NCBI GenBank assembly: GCA_017556565.1
Contig: JAFYMQ010000144.1
Coordinates: 1 to 10,293, forward strand
Origin: Clostridia bacterium
GTDB lineage: Bacteria > Bacillota > Clostridia > Oscillospirales > Butyricicoccaceae
Direction: 5' to 3'
DNA: 10,293 nucleotides
Part shown: piece by piece, positions 7,010 through 10,293 of the stretch
How the letters are laid out: every line of letters begins with the position of its first letter
Position numbering within the stretch: the stretch's first letter is position 1
Made by a program: the position numbers and the translations under genes
Notes under the pieces: generated by a model
The model's input: only the letters and a program-made list of their open reading frames with translations
What the model was told of the DNA's origin: nothing
Database searches by the model: none

Positions 7010-7042
7010 AAAAAATTAAGACCGTCAATAACTGACGGTCTT
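7010..7042 (-). terminator. Intrinsic terminator of secG
   Basis: Perfect 10-bp stem (7018-7027 with 7033-7042, AAGACCGTCA arm), 5-base loop, followed on the minus strand by AATTTTTT. It begins 14 bases past the secG stop. The outer stem and tail are the same as in the rpmH attenuator at 1165-1192. Confidence 0.88.
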
Positions 7043-7056
7043 GCATTTTCTCAAAC

Positions 7057-7296
7057 TCAGAATACAGCGATAACGAAAGTGAGAACGATGAATGCTGCAG
7101 CTGCGATAGCAGTGACCTTGCCCAGCTTTGCATCAAGAGAACGAGCCTTGTCCTTGCCAAAGAATGTTTCTGCAGCGCCGCCGAACATGCTGCCCAGACC
7201 CTCGTCCTTGCTGGACTGGAACAGAACTGTAGCAATAAGTACGATGCATACGAGAACGTCAGCTATTGTAAGAATCAGTCTTAAAGTTTCACCCAT
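7057..7296 (-). CDS. secG: Preprotein translocase subunit SecG
   Basis: Small accessory subunit (79 residues) of the SecYEG protein-conducting channel. Two hydrophobic helices (about residues 5-26 and 60-79) flank the family's conserved loop: VLFQSSKDEGLGSMFGG (24-40), AAETFFGKDKARSLDAKLGK (41-60). This matches the SecG pattern of LLQ-G, GG-AETFFG and a charged turn. A longer open frame starts at 7380, but the start at 7296 has GGAGGT 8 bases upstream (7305-7310) and gives the usual SecG N-terminus and length. The gene has its own promoter and terminator, so it is probably a single-gene transcript. The neighbouring thl gene is divergent. Confidence 0.95.
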   Translation of the reverse strand: MGETLRLILTIADVLVCIVLIATVLFQSSKDEGLGSMFGGAAETFFGKDKARSLDAKLGKVTAIAAAAFIVLTFVIAVF

Positions 7297-7351
7297 TTTA
7301 ATATACCTCCGGTTCAGCGGCAAAAAGTCCGCACTTTTAACAGTAATTTGT

Positions 7352-7380
7352 ATTTTATCATAAGAATGTTCAAAAAGCAA
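7352..7380 (-). promoter_or_regulatory. Candidate secG promoter
   Basis: On the minus strand TTGCTT (7380-7375) and TAAAAT (7357-7352) are 17 bases apart, and a TG one base before the -10 makes it an extended -10 element. An overlapping TTGAAC (7373-7368) could serve as another -35 with a poorer -10, so the exact start is uncertain. Confidence 0.5.
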
Positions 7381-7403
7381 GCTTTTTTTATTTGGTTTTG
7401 GGG

Positions 7404-7431
7404 TTGATTTTCCAAATAAATGATATATAAT
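7404..7431 (+). promoter_or_regulatory. Candidate thl promoter
   Basis: TTGATT (7404-7409) and a perfect TATAAT (7426-7431) with a 16-base spacer, about 65 bases upstream of the thl start. The leader that follows contains a short inverted repeat AGGTG/CACCT (7439-7443 and 7451-7455) and two near copies of GTGATT(T)ATG (7441 and 7456). Confidence 0.6.
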
Positions 7432-7497
7432 TATAAATAGGTGATTTATGCACCTGTGATTATGACTATATTATTATTGTAGAGGAGTTTTTTAGCC

Positions 7498-8679
7498 ATG
7501 AGAGAAGTTTATCTTGCAGCAATGTGCCGTACCGCTGTCGGCAGCTACGGCGGAAGCCTGAAGGACATCCCTGCAGCAAAGCTCGGTGAGATCGTTATTA
7601 CCGAAGCTATCAAGCGCGCAGGTATCTCCGCAGAGGATATCGACGAAGTATTCTTCGGCAACGTGCTCCAGGCTGGTCTGGGCCAGAACCCCGCCCGTCA
7701 GGCAGCTCTGAATGCCGGTCTTCCCATAACCACCCCCGCTACCTCCATCAACAAGGTTTGCGGTTCCGGTCTGCACTGCGTAACCCTGGCTTACCGTACC
7801 ATTATGGCAGGCGAGGCTGAGTGCGTTATCGCAGGCGGTATGGAGAACATGAGCCTTGCTCCCTATGCTGTCAACACAGCACGTTGGGGCGCTCGTATGA
7901 ACAACACCCAGATGACCGACGTTATGGTCAACGACGGTCTGTGGGATGCATTCAACAACTACCACATGGGTATCACCGCTGAGAACGTCGCTGAGAAGTT
8001 CGGCGTAACCCGTGAGATGCAGGACGAGCTGGCAGCAAGAAGCCAGGCACGTGCTGCTGAGTCCGTTGCAGCCGGCAAGTTCAAGGATGAGATCGTTCCC
8101 GTTGTTATCCCCCAGCGCAAGGGCGATCCCAAGGTATTCGATACCGATGAGTACGTACGCGGCGGCACCACTATGGAAGTTCTGGCAAAGCTGCGCCCCG
8201 CATTCAAGAAGGACGGTACCGTTACCGCAGGTAACGCTTCCGGTATCAACGACGGTGCTGCTGCTATCGTTGTTTGCTCCGGCGAGTTCGTCAAGAAGCA
8301 TAACCTGACCCCCATGCTCAAGGTTGTTGCAACCGGCAGCGTAGGCGTCGATCCCTCCGAGATGGGTCTCGGCCCCATCCCCTCTGTCCGTCAGGCTCTT
8401 AAGAAGGCTGACCTCGATATCGAGAAGGTTGACCTGTTCGAGCTGAACGAGGCATTCGCAGCTCAGGCATACGAAGTATCCAACCAGCTGGGCCTCACCC
8501 CCGAGAAGGTTAACGTAAACGGCGGCGCTATCGCTATCGGTCACCCCATCGGTGCTTCCGGCGCTCGTATCCTGGTAACCCTCGGCTACGAAATGAAGCG
8601 TCGTGACGCTAAGTACGGCGTTGCATCTCTTTGCATCGGCGGCGGTATGGGCGAAGCTCTCGTCGTAGAAAACGTCTGA
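7498..8679 (+). CDS. thl: Acetyl-CoA C-acetyltransferase (thiolase)
   Basis: Condenses two acetyl-CoA to acetoacetyl-CoA, the first step of the clostridial butyrate/butanol route; the cytoplasmic tetrameric enzyme is typical. The length of 393 residues is that of biosynthetic thiolases (about 390-395). Catalytic elements are complete: nucleophile Cys88 in [10 protein letters not shown], the GGMENMS block (about 117-123), NEAFAAQAY (about 317-325), His349 in [16 protein letters not shown] and Cys379 in [17 protein letters not shown] stands 10 bases before the ATG. Codon use is more biased (GGC/GGT, AAG, GTT, GCT, ATC) than in the ABC genes, which suggests high expression. A strong terminator follows, so crt receives at most partial read-through. 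A degradative 3-ketoacyl-CoA thiolase is the alternative, but length, start and the crt neighbour favour acetoacetyl-CoA formation. Confidence 0.95.
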   Translation: MREVYLAAMCRTAVGSYGGSLKDIPAAKLGEIVITEAIKRAGISAEDIDEVFFGNVLQAGLGQNPARQAALNAGLPITTPATSINKVCGSGLHCVTLAYRTIMAGEAECVIAGGMENMSLAPYAVNTARWGARMNNTQMTDVMVNDGLWDAFNNYHMGITAENVAEKFGVTREMQDELAARSQARAAESVAAGKFKDEIVPVVIPQRKGDPKVFDTDEYVRGGTTMEVLAKLRPAFKKDGTVTAGNASGINDGAAAIVVCSGEFVKKHNLTPMLKVVATGSVGVDPSEMGLGPIPSVRQALKKADLDIEKVDLFELNEAFAAQAYEVSNQLGLTPEKVNVNGGAIAIGHPIGASGARILVTLGYEMKRRDAKYGVASLCIGGGMGEALVVENV

Positions 8680-8692
8680 TAAGTATCTTTCG

Positions 8693-8728
8693 GCGCGGCG
8701 CAAAGGTAACTTTGTGCCGCGCTTTTTT
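8693..8728 (+). terminator. Intrinsic terminator after thl
   Basis: A 13-bp stem (8693-8705 with 8710-8722) with one G-T pair and a GTAA loop, followed by six T residues, 13 bases after the thl stop. It lies between thl and crt, 24 bases before the crt start codon. Confidence 0.92.
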
Positions 8729-8752
8729 AACACCAACATTAAGGAGCCCTGT

Positions 8753-9508
8753 ATGGAACATATTAGAGTAGAATACCTCAACGGCGTTGCCACTCTGACC
8801 ATTGACCGCCCCAAAGCCCTCAATGCCATCAACACCCAGGTCTTCCATGAGCTTGCACAGGCACTGGACGAGATCGCCGTGTCCGATGCCGGCTGTCTTA
8901 TCATACGCGGCGGCGGCAAAAAAGCATTCGTCGCAGGCGCCGATATTGCCGAAATGAGCACCATGACTCCCGCTCAGGCTTTGGAGTTCAGCCGTCTGGC
9001 TACCTCTATATTCAAAAAAGTCGAGCGTTTCCCCCTGCCCACCATTGCAGCCGTATGCGGCTATGCGCTGGGCGGCGGCTGTGAACTGGCTATGACCTGC
9101 GATATCCGTATCGTATCCGACACGGTCGTATTTTCTCAGCCCGAGGCAGGTCTGGGCATCACCCCCGGTTTTGGCGGTACACAGCGTCTGCCTCTTCTGG
9201 TCGGCGTCAGCCGCGCAAAGGAGATCCTGTTCACCGGCCGTCAGGTCAAGGCTGACGAGGCACTCAAGATCGGTCTGTGCAGCCACATCTACCCCGTAGA
9301 CGTGCTCTTCTATGCCGCACAGCAGATGGCAGAGAAGATCGCCGCCAATCCCCCCAACGCAATCCGCGCTACCAAAATGGCGCTCAACGAGTCCTTCTCC
9401 TCTTCGCTGGATGCTTGTCTGCCCGCAGAAAACCTGATCTTTGCGAGCTGTTTTGGCAAGCCCGAACAGATCGAAAAGATGGACGCATTCCTGAACAAGC
9501 GCAAATAA
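8753..9508 (+). CDS. crt: Enoyl-CoA hydratase/crotonase family protein, probable 3-hydroxybutyryl-CoA dehydratase
   Basis: Likely interconverts 3-hydroxybutyryl-CoA and crotonyl-CoA in butyrate formation. The 251-residue length is typical of crotonases. The oxyanion-hole and substrate segments KAFVAGADIAEM (57-68) and GYALGGGCELAMTCD (103-117) are present. Both catalytic glutamates are there, Glu111 in GGCELA and Glu131 in SQPEAGLGITPGFGGTQRL, with the family's 20-residue spacing. The frame extends upstream to a GTG at 8714 inside the thl terminator. The ATG at 8753 is preferred because AAGGAG lies 6 bases before it and the protein then begins at the normal crotonase N-terminus. I see no separate promoter between the thl terminator and crt, so it may depend on read-through from thl. 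The neighbouring thiolase supports the crt assignment over a fatty-acid-degradation hydratase, but specificity cannot be read directly. Confidence 0.9.
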   Translation: MEHIRVEYLNGVATLTIDRPKALNAINTQVFHELAQALDEIAVSDAGCLIIRGGGKKAFVAGADIAEMSTMTPAQALEFSRLATSIFKKVERFPLPTIAAVCGYALGGGCELAMTCDIRIVSDTVVFSQPEAGLGITPGFGGTQRLPLLVGVSRAKEILFTGRQVKADEALKIGLCSHIYPVDVLFYAAQQMAEKIAANPPNAIRATKMALNESFSSSLDACLPAENLIFASCFGKPEQIEKMDAFLNKRK

Positions 9509-9520
9509 AAACACAATATA

Positions 9521-9550
9521 AAAACCTGAGCCGCAGCGCTCAGGTTTTTT
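9521..9550 (+). terminator. Intrinsic terminator after crt
   Basis: An 11-bp stem (9521-9531 with 9538-9548, AAAACCTGAGC arm) with a 6-base loop. The T run begins within the distal arm and ends at 9550. It lies 12 bases after the crt stop and ends the thl-crt region. Confidence 0.88.
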
Positions 9551-9560
9551 GCTTTTTCGG

Positions 9561-9589
9561 TTGACAGTTATGGTGAAGTTTGTTAAACT
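9561..9589 (+). promoter_or_regulatory. Promoter of the ceramidase-like gene
   Basis: A perfect TTGACA (9561-9566), a 17-base spacer and TAAACT (9584-9589) preceded by TGT, that is, an extended -10. Transcription would begin near 9596, placing the palindrome at 9603-9619 just inside the transcript. Confidence 0.65.
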
Positions 9590-9602
9590 AATCACAAATC
9601 AA

Positions 9603-9619
9603 ATGTTATGTTATAACAT
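9603..9619. promoter_or_regulatory. Palindromic operator candidate before the ceramidase-like gene
   Basis: ATGTTAT-GTT-ATAACAT is a perfect 7-base inverted repeat with a 3-base centre. A second arm TAACATTT (9622-9629) can alternatively pair with AAATGTTA (9601-9608). Its position right after the promoter, at about +8 to +24, suits a repressor of the GntR, LacI or TetR kind. An RNA hairpin role is less likely because the stem is AT-only apart from one G-C pair. The repeat is seen; its function is inferred. Confidence 0.5.
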
Positions 9620-9646
9620 CCTAACATTTTTTGAGGAGACTTTACT

Positions 9647-10293
9647 ATGGGCAAGCTTTCTATCGGCTGGGCAAGCCGTGACATATCCACCGAGCGCCCC
9701 GTCAAGCTGGCGGGACAGTTCCACATCCGCGTATCCAAGGGTGTTGCGGAGCCTTTGTTCGCCACCGCGCTGGCATTGGACAACGGCGAGGATTACGTGA
9801 TTTTTGTATCTATCGACCTGGTCAGCATACGCAACTATATTGTCGATGACGTACGCGCCATAGCCGCAAAGCGGCTGGGCATCGACCCGCTCAAGATAGT
9901 GTTCAACGCTACACACACCCACACCGCGCCCTCTGTCTACAAAGAGTCTGCCACCGCTGCCAATCAGCCCGACGTGGGTGTGGAGATAGTACCCAATCAG
10001 GAGTACCGCGACTACATCGTGCCCATTATTGCCGACGCGGTGTGCGAGGCATGGGAAAAGCGCACCGCAGGTCAGATAGGCTACGGCTACGGCTATGCGG
10101 TAGTGGCACACAGCCGCAGGGTAATATACTTTGACGACGTGAGCAAGCGGCCCGCTACAAAGGACAAGTCCGGTCTGGCTGTTGACGGACACGGTGTTAT
10201 GTACGGCAACACCAATGACCCGAACTTCAGCCACTATGAGGCGGGTGCAGACCATTTTGTCAACCTGATGTACACCTTTGACCCCACAGGCAA
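9647..10293 (+). CDS. Neutral/alkaline ceramidase-like hydrolase, N-terminal part (cut at window end)
   Basis: The 215 visible residues resemble the N-terminal domain of neutral/alkaline non-lysosomal ceramidases, zinc amidases that split ceramide into fatty acid and sphingosine. Supporting segments: IGWASRDIST (6-15), EPLFATALALDNGEDYVIFVSIDL (35-58), FNATHTHTAPS (86-96, with the putative zinc ligands His90 and His92), HSRRVIY (155-161), and YGNTNDPNFSHYEAGADHF (186-204). There is no signal peptide, so the product is probably cytoplasmic, unlike secreted ceramidases such as that of Pseudomonas. Bacterial members without a signal peptide are common and mostly uncharacterised, so ceramide as substrate is uncertain. 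GAGGAG lies 8 bases before the ATG. The gene has its own promoter and operator-like palindrome, and the frame is open to the window edge. Confidence 0.82.
   Translation, partial: MGKLSIGWASRDISTERPVKLAGQFHIRVSKGVAEPLFATALALDNGEDYVIFVSIDLVSIRNYIVDDVRAIAAKRLGIDPLKIVFNATHTHTAPSVYKESATAANQPDVGVEIVPNQEYRDYIVPIIADAVCEAWEKRTAGQIGYGYGYAVVAHSRRVIYFDDVSKRPATKDKSGLAVDGHGVMYGNTNDPNFSHYEAGADHFVNLMYTFDPTG

Noticed and set aside
7372..7388. AAAAAGC-AA-GCTTTTT palindrome between secG and thl promoters
   Set aside because: The two-base centre cannot form a stable RNA hairpin, and such A/T-flanked symmetry is common in AT-rich spacers.
8714..8752. GTG start extending the crotonase by 13 residues
   Set aside because: It lies inside the thl terminator stem and would place AAGGAG within the coding sequence.
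7492..8964. Minus-strand open frame of 490 codons opposite thl and crt
   Set aside because: Shadow of the strongly biased thl codons. It crosses the thl terminator and shows no family motif.

Overview
The window looks like a chromosomal segment of a Bacillota bacterium of the class Clostridia, most likely a gut Oscillospirales/Ruminococcaceae-type organism. The evidence is the rpmH-rnpA-yidD-yidC cluster of Gram-positive type, strong GGAGG ribosome binding sites, consensus SigA-like promoters, a clostridial thiolase/crotonase pair and moderate G+C. The lineage is an inference from gene content and codon choice, not a database match.

Left end (1-1338, minus strand): rpmH, rnpA, yidD and the 5' part of yidC run leftward from one near-perfect promoter (TTGACA-18-TATAAT). 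A hairpin with a T tract between rpmH and rnpA probably lets ribosomal protein L34 be made in excess of RNase P protein and the membrane insertase genes. The latter are tightly packed, with a 4-base rnpA/yidD overlap and a 3-base yidD-yidC gap.

Middle (1339-6475, plus strand): divergent from rpmH, where many bacteria carry dnaA and oriC, lies a secreted protein of 369 residues. It resembles a polysaccharide deacetylase that has lost its metal ligands. After a strong terminator comes a two-gene operon for a heterodimeric ABC exporter (581 and 631 residues, TAATG junction) with one degenerate and one canonical ATP site. An operator-like inverted repeat lies in its promoter. A bidirectional terminator closes the operon.

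Convergent minus-strand block (6487-7296): secG, encoding the SecYEG accessory subunit, has its own promoter and terminator. It is followed by a YpsA/SLOG-fold gene of unknown biochemical function. The secG terminator shares a 14-base 3' half with the rpmH hairpin.

Right end (7498-10293, plus strand): thl (acetyl-CoA acetyltransferase) and crt (3-hydroxybutyryl-CoA dehydratase-like crotonase) supply two steps of the acetyl-CoA to butyryl-CoA route. They are separated by a strong terminator, and hbd, bcd and etfAB are absent. The last gene, cut by the window edge, is a neutral-ceramidase-like hydrolase without a signal peptide. It lies behind its own promoter and a perfect AT-rich palindrome that looks like an operator. 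I found no rRNA, tRNA, CRISPR array, insertion sequence or recognisable origin of replication.
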